Origin: Okeania sp. SIO2B3
GTDB taxonomy: Bacteria > Cyanobacteriota > Cyanobacteriia > Cyanobacteriales > Microcoleaceae
Assembly (NCBI RefSeq): GCF_010672525.1
Contig: NZ_JAAHGH010000016.1
Location: 1 to 64,000, forward strand
Length of the DNA stretch: 64,000 nucleotides
Direction: 5' to 3'
Below are positions 48,554 to 57,346 of the stretch, in pieces (position 1 is the stretch's first letter; the number at the start of each line of letters is the position of its first letter). The notes beneath the pieces are model-generated. The model was not told where the DNA came from, did not search any database, and saw only the letters and a program-made list of their open reading frames with translations. Made by a program: the position numbers and the translations under genes.

Positions 48554-49450
48554 TCATGGAGAAACCCGATCTGGAGACAAAGGAGGTAAGTCCTCTATTT
48601 GAGCTAAAGTTTCTTGAATACGCGGAGTTGCCAAAAACCTTTTCGCATCCTCCAGCAAACGTTCTCCCCACAAATTTTGGTCAAGATAATCAATATCTGC
48701 ATATCTGCTATCTAGTCGTAGAGCTTCTTCTCCCATAGCAAAACCTTGTTGTTTATCCCCCTTAGTATAGAGAGCTACTGATAGCGCCAGAAGTGGTTCT
48801 GCTGCCTTACTATCTAAAGAGATAGCTTCACGCCACTTTGCGATCGCATCATCCACATCTCCCATCTCGTACTCAACTAAACCAATATTATTAATTGCAG
48901 GCCATAGATTTTTTTCTAACTCATAAGCTTCTTCATATCGATCGATCGCTCTTTTAAACTTACCACGTTTGTAATAAGCATTACCTAGATCGAACAAAGC
49001 ACCAGGACTATCTGGTTTCAACTTCAAACCTGCTCTTAAGTGGTCGATCGCTTCTCCATAATCAGCTTTTTGAAAGTAAGCTCTACCAAGAACAAATCGA
49101 ATATCAGCATTACTTGGATCGATTTCTTGAGCTTGTTCTAAAGCAATAATACCTTCTTCTAACTCTTCAGCTTGAATATATAGACTACCTAATAGTGCCC
49201 AGGTCTGTTGACTATTCGGGGCTAATTCAGTGGCCAATTCAGCTCTTGACAAAGCTAGCTCAAATTGTTGAAATCTTGCTAACTGTACAGCTTCCTCAGC
49301 TAACCTTAAACCCGTTTGCTCCAATTGAGCTGAGTTCAGCTGTATGATGTGAGGAACTAATGCTTGGCCCAGCATCGGTTTTGCTGTAGTGCCCCATAGG
49401 CCAAGGGTAATGAATAAACAAACTAAGAAATTTCGATTTGGCACGGTCAT
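48554..49450 (-). CDS. Exported tetratricopeptide-repeat protein
   Basis: A 298-residue protein. The first 29 residues (MTVPNRNFLVCLFITLGLWG and the TTAKPMLGQA cleavage region) form a signal peptide. Then come at least five TPR units with the W/L-G-Y-A-F-A-P pattern (AELATELAPNSQQTWALLGS, FVLGRAYFQKADYGEAIDHL, LFDLGNAYYKRGKFKRAIDR, INNIGLVEYEMGDVDDAIAK). The tail is Pro-rich. TPR repeats mediate protein contacts. As a periplasmic or thylakoid-lumen protein it may act in complex assembly. The partner is unknown. It is monocistronic. Confidence 0.85.
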   Translation of the reverse strand: MTVPNRNFLVCLFITLGLWGTTAKPMLGQALVPHIIQLNSAQLEQTGLRLAEEAVQLARFQQFELALSRAELATELAPNSQQTWALLGSLYIQAEELEEGIIALEQAQEIDPSNADIRFVLGRAYFQKADYGEAIDHLRAGLKLKPDSPGALFDLGNAYYKRGKFKRAIDRYEEAYELEKNLWPAINNIGLVEYEMGDVDDAIAKWREAISLDSKAAEPLLALSVALYTKGDKQQGFAMGEEALRLDSRYADIDYLDQNLWGERLLEDAKRFLATPRIQETLAQIEDLPPLSPDRVSP

Positions 49451-49529
49451 TTCAGTTATCAGTTATCAGTTATTAGTTAGCCTCCTCTGGAAGAACTGCG
49501 TTAACAGTATCTCTGCAATAAGGAGGCAA

Positions 49530-49650
49530 GAAAATACGGAATTCTCTTTTCTCTTGGTCTCATGGGTATGGCGGGTCTCCTCGCCATCCCACCCTACGGG
49601 AAGCTCCGAAGACCGCTTTTTATCACCTTAAAAGGGGAGGTTTTAGACCA
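49530..49650. repeat. Family-3 repeat fragment
   Basis: Core TTCTCTTGGTCTCATGGGTA, GGCGGGTCTCCTCGCCATCC and ACCTTAAAAGGGGAGGTTTT, in the same order as in 56660-56760. No gene. Confidence 0.7.
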
Positions 49651-49979
49651 CAATTTCTTGGTAAAGAGTATTTATGATTAAGAAGTTCAGTTGAAAGTAT
49701 AAAGTATAATATAGTATGATAGGATATCCTAAAAAATTTTATAATTTGTAGTATACTTCTATATATATCTGAAAAAGAATCTGTAATCCTGATTATGTAT
49801 AGATAAAAATCTAATTCATGGAGAGATTTATGGTAAATAACATAAGTATAAATAATACGTCTATCTTTCCGCTTCAGGCTTTTCAGCAATTCTCTTGAGC
49901 AACATCCTCTGGTCTTTTTTTTCACTCAAGAGTGTCTGATTTATATTTTTTCTTTTCTAGAGATGTTAACAGTATTCAA

Positions 49980-51314
49980 TTAAACTATTGGTATCATAAT
50001 TTCAAATTCAGTACCCTTGCCTGGCAAAGAATTTAGTTTAAGCTTTCCACCATGTTTTTCAGTAATAATTTGGTAACAAATAGCTAAACCCATACCTGTC
50101 CCTTTGCCTACAGGTTTAGTGGTAAAAAAGTTTTCAAAGATTCGATCTTGTATTTCTAGAGGAATACCAAGCCCATTATCAGCTATTCTCACAGTCAACC
50201 AATCAGACTCTTTCCTAACTATAACTTCTGTGCTAATTTCAATTTGAGGTTGCCAATCACACAAGTCCAACTCAGCTAATTTTTCATTAAGTGCATCAAT
50301 ACTATTACTAATTAGATTCATAAATACTTGACTAAGTTGACCAGAATAGCAACTAATCATTGGTAAATTTGTACAATAATTCTTAATAACTTTGATTCCC
50401 TTTTTAAGGCGATTATTTAAAATAAGTAAGCTACTATCTATACATTCATGAATATATGCTTGTTTCTTTTTAGACTCATCCATGTGAGAAAAATTGCGAA
50501 GACTATTCACAATTTTCAGAAGTTGTTCCGAACCCAATTTAATACCTTGAGTCGTCTCAGCTAATTCTTCCTGTAAAGAATCATAATCTATTTGTTCTTT
50601 AATTCGATTGATAATTGGAGATGAATCTGATATTTCATCATAAGCAGATAACAGCTTAGTAATTTCTTCTAAATAAGAAGTTAGAAATATTAAATTATTC
50701 CAAATACAATTAACAGGATTTCTAATTTCATGGGCAACCCCGGCAACCATTCTTCCCAAACTTGCCATTTTCTCAGTTTGAATAGCTTTTGCCTGAGTTT
50801 GCTTTTTTAGTAGATCACTCGTAAGTTCGTGAATCTTTGACTGAGCAACTAATAATTGATGTACATCCAGAAGTCTATACACATTAGCTTCTATTTCTAC
50901 AACTATTGGTTCGTATAATAGCTCAGGCTGTCTCTGCAAAGATTTTTGTGCTGCTTCTACTATCAATGTATTACCAGGAAGAATAGATATATCTGTTTTG
51001 GAAACACGATATAAAGCTTCTATAGGCCGCTTGTAAAACATCTCTATACCATAGCGACTTCCCATTTTTTCAAAAAATAATCTTCGGGAAATCATACCAA
51101 CTAATTTATCTTGCCGATCTCTCAAAATCACACCAGGCAGCAAAGGGTTGGCTTCAAACACAGGTGCAATATCTTTCCCAAGGTAGCTAGATGCAATTTG
51201 AAAGTCTTGCAGAGGTAGTTCCTGTATAGTTGACTCTAAAGATAAAAATTGACTTTTAACCTCTAAATTAGGCACAATAAATGAATCTGAATATGACTCA
51301 TACAAAGCAAACAT
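49980..51314 (-). CDS. Sensor histidine kinase with CBS-like N-terminal region
   Basis: A 444-residue kinase. The N-terminal 165 residues read like a CBS-pair input module ([38 protein letters not shown]) and lack membrane segments, so it is soluble. A short coiled coil leads to the dimerisation helix with the H-box [13 protein letters not shown] (His about 195). The HATPase domain has the N-box [33 protein letters not shown] and [13 protein letters not shown]. It would autophosphorylate and pass the phosphate to an unlinked regulator. No response regulator is adjacent. Confidence 0.9.
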   Translation of the reverse strand: MFALYESYSDSFIVPNLEVKSQFLSLESTIQELPLQDFQIASSYLGKDIAPVFEANPLLPGVILRDRQDKLVGMISRRLFFEKMGSRYGIEMFYKRPIEALYRVSKTDISILPGNTLIVEAAQKSLQRQPELLYEPIVVEIEANVYRLLDVHQLLVAQSKIHELTSDLLKKQTQAKAIQTEKMASLGRMVAGVAHEIRNPVNCIWNNLIFLTSYLEEITKLLSAYDEISDSSPIINRIKEQIDYDSLQEELAETTQGIKLGSEQLLKIVNSLRNFSHMDESKKKQAYIHECIDSSLLILNNRLKKGIKVIKNYCTNLPMISCYSGQLSQVFMNLISNSIDALNEKLAELDLCDWQPQIEISTEVIVRKESDWLTVRIADNGLGIPLEIQDRIFENFFTTKPVGKGTGMGLAICYQIITEKHGGKLKLNSLPGKGTEFEIMIPIV

Positions 51315-51569
51315 ATTAAGGGAATTCCTAGGATTTTTGTATCAATAGATACGATTTATCAAAATATTCCTGATAGTTTGCTTGCACATCTGGAATATAT
51401 TATCATGGCTATCTTTAACCTTTCTAGCACAATACTCAGAAAATCATCAGAGTTTATAAGAATTGCTTAATTTTACCTATTAATATATTTGTTTCTTCTA
51501 TATAAAATGTATAGATGTATAGATTATCTGGCCTATATCTTGGTAACAAATAAAAAAAGATTTAATTAT

Positions 51570-52637
51570 GTCCGGTAACAGAACATACGTCGCCGTATCT
51601 CCCTCCCCTAAGAACTGGACTTGACACTCCTGGCATCATCTGGCTCAAGTCTCTGCTTTCACAGAACGTCTAACACTTTGTATTGTCTTGTGGCCAATTT
51701 TGTGTAAGTATAGAAGATTGTCAATATCCTCTGTACCAGCTTTTGCCAAGGGTATGATGTGGTGAATTTCTAGAGCTTCGACCTTATGTAGTTTGTCCCC
51801 ACAAATTTGGCATTTCCAGTTCTGGTTTTGGGCGATTTTGTCATATATCGAGTTACGGGTGGGAAAATTCCCAATGGAATCTAGCCCACATTCCGTACCA
51901 CAAAATGTAGCATATAATCAGAACTCAGAATTTAGGAGAAAATCATAGCTGTCGTGATTGAGTAAATAATCAGGCAAGTATTTATGCTTAATTGTTTACT
52001 CGGAATTTTCGGTGCCTAGTGGTCATTGTTTACCATTGGCTTTTGGAATATAAACCCATTTGGTAGGTTTGACTTTCCAAAAAGTGTATTGTCCCATTTC
52101 TCGGATGAGTTTGACCCGTTGTTCTGGTGTTAATGCCACCTCCCTGTCTATACCAGGAGTTCGTTTTCCTTGATTAAGTTGGGCTACTTTTCCCACAGAC
52201 CAGAGTAGATTGTTATAGCTCCTGAACATCAGTTTTTCAGGCTTGTTACCTGATTCCACTGACGATTCTATGTGGCACAATCAATCCGCTTGCTCAGATT
52301 CCTAAGGTTCTTCATTACTGGTTTCCAGTTAATCTGTTACCAGTCTTGAAGATGTCCTTTGTTTGCGATCGACTTTATGATTTCCATCTTTTAACTCAGT
52401 TGGGTTTCTTTGAAGTGTGTCGATCGTTTAAGACCTGTCAGAATTCGGCTGCCATTTTCAGACGATGTGATGTTGGGATAATTTTTTCTCTCAACCCTTA
52501 TCCTCTGCATTACACAGAGAGAGGCATTCGCTTTCTGTGACTTCCTTGCTCAACAGCGAAACTTTCAACAACCTTGCTACTTACCATTTTGCTTAAGGTG
52601 TTTGAGCCTGATTTCACCTTTTGGAGTATCACATTTT
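51570..52637 (-). mobile_element. Group II intron remnant
   Basis: On the minus strand the 5' end reads GTGATACTCCAAAAGGTGAA, a GUGYG-type intron start, at about 52637. Structured intron sequence follows. The truncated intron-encoded protein starts at about 52280. Near the other end lies a domain-V-like hairpin (GACTTGA...TCAAGTC, about 51615-51650) followed by CAGTTCTTAGGGGAGGG. About 1.5 kb of reverse transcriptase is missing, so it cannot move on its own. The exact 3' boundary is uncertain. Confidence 0.75.
51645..52280 (-). pseudogene. Degraded group II intron reverse transcriptase/maturase
   Basis: The 5' part (52280-52023) encodes KLMFRSYNNLLWSVGKVAQL, GKRTPGIDREVALTPEQR and PTKWVYIPKANGK, the N-terminus of an LtrA-type protein. 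It stops before the YADD polymerase motif. The 3' part (about 51855-51645) encodes an HNH endonuclease end: YDKIAQNQNWKCQICGDKLH, EIHHIIPLAKAGTEDIDNLL and HKIGHK. Between them about 170 bp have no relation to either. All polymerase and maturase domains are lost. Confidence 0.8.
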
Positions 52638-52855
52638 TTGATACAATCATTAAAGACGGCTGCTAGATCAAATCCTCTTAATTAGCTATAAATACTGTCC
52701 TTATCCTTAAACTTAATAACAGCAAAATTAGTGTAGGGCAAAAATATTTTAGTAATGAGTTTGGAAGTCTGCTGTATAGATGGTCGGGTAAATATCAGTT
52801 AGGATTTGACTTATTTTATATTAAAATTAAACTATTTTGTTATCTAATATGGATT

Positions 52856-53674
52856 ATGGATTCAACATTAACTGCGTTACAAGAACTAATAGAAATAGTA
52901 GCAAAATTACGTTCTCCAGATGGTGGTTGTCCCTGGGATTTAGCTCAAACTTCAGAAACTTTAACTCCTTACATTATTGAAGAAGCTTATGAAGCAGTTG
53001 ATGCAATAAAAAGTGGAGATAAAGAAGCAGTAGTTGATGAATTAGGAGATTTATTATTACAGGTGGTTTTGCAAGCACAAATAGCTAGTGAAGCCAATGA
53101 TTTTACTTTAGCTGAAGTGGCTCAAAATATTAATAGAAAAATGATTAGAAGACATCCTCATGTATTTGGAGATGTGAAAGTAAATAGTACGGAAGAAGTT
53201 AAGCAAAATTGGGAAAAAATCAAAGCAGCAGAAAAAGGAGAAACTAATGATTTATTTAGTACAAAACTAAGTCGATACGCTCGACAGTTACCTCCACTTA
53301 TGGCAGCAATGAAAATTTCTAAAAAAGCTGCTGATCTTGGTTTTGAATGGGAAAATATTGAAGGAGTTTGGGGAAAATTCCACGAAGAAGTTGGGGAGTT
53401 TGAAGAAGCTTTAAAATCTGAAGATAAGGAACATCAACAAGCAGAAATGGGAGATATTTTATTTGTTTTAGTGCAATTGGCAAGGTGGTATGATTTAAAT
53501 CCAGAAGAAGCTTTACAAGGAACTAATCATCGATTTTTGAAACGGTTTGCTTTAGTAGAAACAATGTGTAACCGCCCTCTTTCTGAGTATACTTTGGCGG
53601 AGTTTGAACAAATGTGGCAAAATGCAAAAGCACAGTTAGCAAGGGAAAAAAATAAGCAGTTAAAAACTGGATGA
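52856..53674 (+). CDS. mazG: Nucleoside triphosphate pyrophosphohydrolase MazG
   Basis: A 272-residue protein, the normal length for tandem MazG. The first helical domain has GGCPWDLAQTSETLTPYIIE, EEAYEAVDAI and DELGDLLLQVVLQA, where the Glu and Asp residues bind Mg. The second has EEVGEFEEALKSEDKEHQQA and MGDILFVLVQLARWYDLNPE. It hydrolyses NTPs and dNTPs to the monophosphate and diphosphate, cleaning the pool of non-canonical or excess nucleotides. Start ATG at 52856 after an AT-rich leader. It is monocistronic. Confidence 0.95.
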   Translation: MDSTLTALQELIEIVAKLRSPDGGCPWDLAQTSETLTPYIIEEAYEAVDAIKSGDKEAVVDELGDLLLQVVLQAQIASEANDFTLAEVAQNINRKMIRRHPHVFGDVKVNSTEEVKQNWEKIKAAEKGETNDLFSTKLSRYARQLPPLMAAMKISKKAADLGFEWENIEGVWGKFHEEVGEFEEALKSEDKEHQQAEMGDILFVLVQLARWYDLNPEEALQGTNHRFLKRFALVETMCNRPLSEYTLAEFEQMWQNAKAQLAREKNKQLKTG

Positions 53675-53764
53675 GGTACAAAGTTCTAGGTTTTTAGGCA
53701 ATAAGGAATAGAAGTTAAGCTTAGAGCTGATTCATAACAGCGGTTTTCATTTGGGTAGACCACA

Positions 53765-53792
53765 GTAGGGACGTTCCATGGAACGTCCCTAC
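53765..53792. repeat. 28-bp perfect palindrome
   Basis: Half-site GTAGGGACGTTCCA, perfectly self-complementary. It is about 90 bp after mazG, inside a larger region with AGCGGTTTTCAT/ATGAAAAGCGCT inverted ends (53737-53838). Relatives: 56215-56242 (GTAGAGATGTTCTA half) and a degenerate one near 57037. Confidence 0.9.
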
Positions 53793-53841
53793 AGGGTTGT
53801 GATTGTGAAGATGTGGTTCATCAAGATGAAAAGCGCTGAAG

Positions 53842-54130
53842 TAGGGTTTGCGTATGGAAAGTCTTTTTGCTCTTTCTAGGAGACAACCCACCCGCGGGCC
53901 CCGACCGTGGAGGGGAAGACAACCCACCCCTAACCCCTCCCAGGAGGGGAGAAATGGGAATTGTAGAGGAGGTAGTCGGAAAAATTGTCCCAAGATTGTT
54001 CTGCCATAATCGCCCCAAAATACTAGCATGCATGAGCTTGAGCGACCGAAAAACTTGCACTTTTTCAAGGCAAAAAAAGTCAGCAAACCAATATCAGTCA
54101 ATGCTTTGATATTTAATCAGCAAGCCCTAT
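53842..54130 (+). repeat. Family-1 element, copy E, with a GC-rich palindromic insert
   Basis: Starts TAGGGTTTGCGTATGGAAAG and ends CAGCAAGCCCTATT. Bases about 53880-53955 hold CCACCCCTAACCCCTCCCAG and GGAGGGGAG, a hairpin-forming insert. Tail pieces of the same end repeat up to 54185. Confidence 0.85.
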
Positions 54131-54371
54131 TTATCAATACGCACAAGAATTAATCAGCAAGCCCTAATTAATCAGTAAGCCCTAAGTATTAACTCACAGT
54201 TTATAGATGATACCAAATCTGGTTATCGTGCATTACCATTTTCAAATTCCGTTCTAACCCTTCTGCCTTCTGCTCTCAGCTCCCGCTACCTTACTTTTAT
54301 ATAATCAAGGTTCTGTCGATCGCCGGATTTAGTATGATTGTATCTATCAGATTTTAGGTAATATTATGTCC

Positions 54372-54782
54372 TTGACATCCTCTCTGGCCTAAAGGCACAG
54401 AGATTCCTACCGAGCCGTAGCTCTTCAGCGAGTTGACGTCTCACAGGCTGCTGCACCCACCCCTCTTGCTCCCCTCCCGGGAGGGGATGGGGGTGGGTTA
54501 CGCTTGCCTCCACGTCCGCGCACAAGTCTCGGAATGCCCTCCCGCGACAAGAGCAAAAATTCTTATGGGTATAAATTTTGTGCTTTCAAGGAGCGAACTG
54601 CTCATTGACCTGAAAGCTTCCCAAGTTCAGCTCTCAACTGAAGGAGTTTCGACAAACATCTTCTTTTAATCAGTATTTATGAGACAAGGCGGGTTTATCA
54701 ACCAATTTTAATATAACATAAAAAGTCATAATATGAAAAGTCGCCCGCTTATGGGCGAGGCTTTAAACCCAATTTTATGGTA
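54372..54782 (-). mobile_element. tnpB-less IS200/IS605-type element, type I
   Basis: On the minus strand it starts ACCATAAAATTGGGTTTAAA and a TCGCCCA...GGGCGA hairpin, and ends GGAATCTCTGTGCC...GGCCAGAGAGGATGTCAA. The interior GAGCTACGGCTCGGTAGGAAT and the GGGAGGGGAGCAAGAGGGGT palindrome match the element at 13231-13520. It is 411 bp with no tnpB. It ends 30 bp after the hydrolase gene, on the same strand. Confidence 0.7.
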
Positions 54783-54811
54783 AATTATTCTGGAATCAAA
54801 CTTAATTCCTA

Positions 54812-55636
54812 CTATTGATTTTGTTCCACCAAATTAGCAAACTCAATCATCACTTTTTCATACCTTTCACCCGCCACTTCTAATAAATCAATATGACCAG
54901 CACCATCAACCCAAAAGGAAAGTTTGGGTTCATTAGCTGTGGTAAAAAGTTGTTTGCCATGGGAAAAAGGAATCACTCGGTCAGCATTTCCGTGGATTAC
55001 CAAAACTGGGCAGTTAACATCTTTTATCTTATCAATACTGCGAAACTTGTCAAAGGGATAAATAGGGATGCGCGTCACCACCCGAAACGCAGTTGTAAAT
55101 GAACTTTCAATTATTAAACCAGCCACAGGTTCCCGGGATGCCAAATCTACTGAAGGCCCTCCACCAACTGAACGTCCATAAACAATAATTTGGTTTGCAG
55201 GTATACCCAAATGCTGGGTCAGGTATTCATAAGCCGCATTAATATCTTGGTAGGCATTTTTAACTGAAGGGTTTCCCTGACTTGTTCCATAACCTTGATA
55301 GTCATAGGAAAATATACTGAACCCAATATCTCGCAAATCTTGCAACCTGGGCAAAATTTCTCCTAGGTCTTCAGCATTACCATGACTGTAGAGAATTGTA
55401 TATTTTGTTTTAGGTAATGGTAAATAAATTCCTGTAATTTGGACTTTATCGCTAGACTCAAGCTTGACAAAATCCTGGTTTTCCTGATAGCTAGATGGAC
55501 CAGGTAAAAAAATTAACCGATCTGAGAAAAAGAAAGCCCACAAACCTATAAGGATATAAACAATTACGGTAGACCTAATTAATCTCAGAATAGAAAATTT
55601 TCCTACCAGCGATCTTATAATATTTTTCTTGTCCAT
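54812..55636 (-). CDS. Membrane-anchored alpha/beta hydrolase
   Basis: A 274-residue hydrolase. One N-terminal helix (STVIVYILIGLWAFFFSDRL) anchors it, then a canonical fold: the oxyanion region YSHGNAEDLGEILPRL, the nucleophile elbow VYGRSVGGGPS (Ser about 152), the acid VIHGNADRVIPF (Asp) and the catalytic His in GAGHIDLLE. The sequence type is close to BEM46/ABHD13-like serine hydrolases, whose substrates are poorly known. It is likely a peripheral plasma-membrane or thylakoid esterase. It is divergent from gcvH. Confidence 0.88.
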   Translation of the reverse strand: MDKKNIIRSLVGKFSILRLIRSTVIVYILIGLWAFFFSDRLIFLPGPSSYQENQDFVKLESSDKVQITGIYLPLPKTKYTILYSHGNAEDLGEILPRLQDLRDIGFSIFSYDYQGYGTSQGNPSVKNAYQDINAAYEYLTQHLGIPANQIIVYGRSVGGGPSVDLASREPVAGLIIESSFTTAFRVVTRIPIYPFDKFRSIDKIKDVNCPVLVIHGNADRVIPFSHGKQLFTTANEPKLSFWVDGAGHIDLLEVAGERYEKVMIEFANLVEQNQ

Positions 55637-55742
55637 AAGAACTGGGTATTTACCTTATATTATTCTTTACGTAATAATTTTTAATGCAAGTCTAGTCTTG
55701 TTTTGACTGACATAATTTGTACTATTTTTAGTGAGGAATTAA

Positions 55743-56141
55743 ATGACACTAGAATTTCCAGACGACCTCAAATATCTCGACAGCCACGAGTATGTAAGAA
55801 TGGATGGCGAAATTGCCACTGTTGGTATTAGTGCCTATGCTATTGAGCAGTTGGGAGATATTGTATTTCTGGAACTTCCAGATGAGGGAGACCAAATAGA
55901 AAAAGAAGTCTCCTGTGGCAGTATTGAGTCTGTGAAGGCAGTTGAAGACCTGAAAGCTCCTATTACTGGTACGGTTGTAGAGCGTAATGAGGAAATATTA
56001 GAAAGTCCAGAACGTTTATCAGATGAAGACCCATACATAGAGGGTTGGCTTCTGAAGGTGCGTGTTAAAGACCCTGATGAACTAGAAGGAGATGATATTT
56101 ATTCTGCTGAGGAGTATCGCGAATTGGTAGAAGGAGAGTAG
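55743..56141 (+). CDS. gcvH: Glycine cleavage system H protein
   Basis: A 132-residue lipoyl carrier. The conserved [16 protein letters not shown] start and the lipoylation site [14 protein letters not shown] (Lys65) are present, followed by GTVVERN and [11 protein letters not shown] shuttles the aminomethyl group from GcvP to GcvT. LipA at 27954 would sulfurate the octanoyl group at Lys65. gcvP follows 1.2 kb later, the gap being filled with repeats. The acidic C-terminus ([18 protein letters not shown]) is normal for the family. Confidence 0.96.
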   Translation: MTLEFPDDLKYLDSHEYVRMDGEIATVGISAYAIEQLGDIVFLELPDEGDQIEKEVSCGSIESVKAVEDLKAPITGTVVERNEEILESPERLSDEDPYIEGWLLKVRVKDPDELEGDDIYSAEEYRELVEGE

Positions 56142-56214
56142 GTAGTAACCAAAAATCTTCTCAAGTCTACAATAATAGCTTGACTAAGTTCATTATACAC
56201 CTCCGAAAAAGAAT

Positions 56215-56242
56215 GTAGAGATGTTCTATGGAATGTCTCTAC
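56215..56242. repeat. 28-bp palindrome, second copy
   Basis: GTAGAGATGTTCTA half-site, imperfect in the middle. It is 70 bp after the gcvH stop codon and could act as a terminator hairpin. Confidence 0.7.
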
Positions 56243-56501
56243 AAGAATTGCTAGAAAAAGAATATTTATATTTCTACCAAATGTCGATTGAACATCAGCT
56301 TTAGGCAATAACTAACTAAATGATACTGATAAAATACTCAAAATTCCTAAGTCAGCAGCAATAAATTTTCTTTTCATACTCAAAAAAATACTATTACAGC
56401 AATAGTATAAACTTTCACCGAAAAACTGGGTTTGAAGCCTCCCCTTTTAATACCAATTCCCAAAAATAATCTTATAGTTAGGTAACACTTCAGTTATTAA
56501 G

Positions 56502-56956
56502 TAGGGTTTGCTGAAAAAGTCTTGTTGCTGAGGTAGGAGACAGGAGAAACGGGAATGAGCGAAGAGGTAGGATTCATTAATTGATAATTGATAATGGATA
56601 ATTGATAATTACCTCGGGTTTTAACCGTTACGGAATTGAATATAAGGAAATATTATTTCTTCTCTTGGTCGATTGGATATGGCGAAAAGACCTCGCCATC
56701 CCACCCTACGGGAAGCTCCGCTAACGACCGCTTTTTTCCCCTTAAAAGGGGAGGCTTCAAAGCGCGAATTATTTAATTATTAATTATTAATTATTAATTA
56801 TTCGGTAAGAATTGTAAGAATGATTTTTCTGCCATAATCGTCCCAAAATACTATCTTTATGCAGCTCTTTGAGCTGAAAAGCTGGCACTTTTTTATACCA
56901 AAAAATGCTACAACCAATATCAGTCAATGCTTTGATATTTAATCAGCAAGCCCTAA
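56502..56956 (+). repeat. Family-1 element, copy F, with a nested family-3 element
   Basis: Left part TAGGGTTTGCTGAAAAAGTC to about 56574; right part GTAAGAATTGTAAGAATGAT (from 56803) to CAGCAAGCCCTAAG. In between (56575-56812) is a family-3 repeat in inverse orientation, with TTGATAATGGATAATTGATA, TGGTCGATTGGATATGGCGA and the AAAAGGGGAGGCTT hairpin. A partial IS left end (ACCGAAAAACTGGGTTTGAA) lies before it at 56419. Confidence 0.85.
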
Positions 56957-57346
56957 GTAATTAATACAGGCCAAATCACCTTTTTGCTAATTAGCAGCCC
57001 AGTTAATGTTAATTATTCTTATGTTTACTATGACCTACGGACGTTCCATGCAAAGTCCTGTAGGGGCGAACGGCTGTTTGCTGGCGCATAACTATCGTTA
57101 ACGCTCCTACCTCGGCTCAAGAAAATATAGAAAAGTTTTTGAGAAATGCTATAAGGCGCTATAAGGGGATAAAAAAAGAAAACTTTGCATCTTCTCGCCT
57201 CCCTATTCTAGGAGGTACAGATAACTGATAACTGAATTTACAATTCCAAAACTTGGCCTCTAAACTAAAAAAATTATTTTATCTCCCATGAAGTTATGAA
57301 TTTTTGTTAAAACTTAATCAGAAGTTAACCCCAAGGAATATATAAA
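56957..57346. other. Leader region of gcvP
   Basis: It holds a degenerate copy of the GACGTTCCATG palindrome (about 57037) and the GGGGCGAACGG repeat type. I looked for a glycine riboswitch pair and saw none. The last bases (CCCCAAGGAATATATAAA) contain the AAGGA ribosome site of the GTG start. Confidence 0.4.

Noticed and set aside
49623-49925. 100-codon gene downstream of the TPR region
   Set aside because: Composition is random-looking and the 5' and 3' parts overlap a repeat fragment.
52346-52540. 64-codon gene on the plus strand
   Set aside because: It is antisense to the structured 5' part of the group II intron remnant.
53721-54109. Overlapping frames of 79-126 codons after mazG
   Set aside because: They lie in the 28-bp palindrome, a family-1 element and its GC-rich insert, with Pro/Gly-rich nonsense products.
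56957-57346. Glycine riboswitch before gcvP
   Set aside because: I looked for paired aptamers with conserved GGAG/CUGA cores and saw none; only repeats are present.
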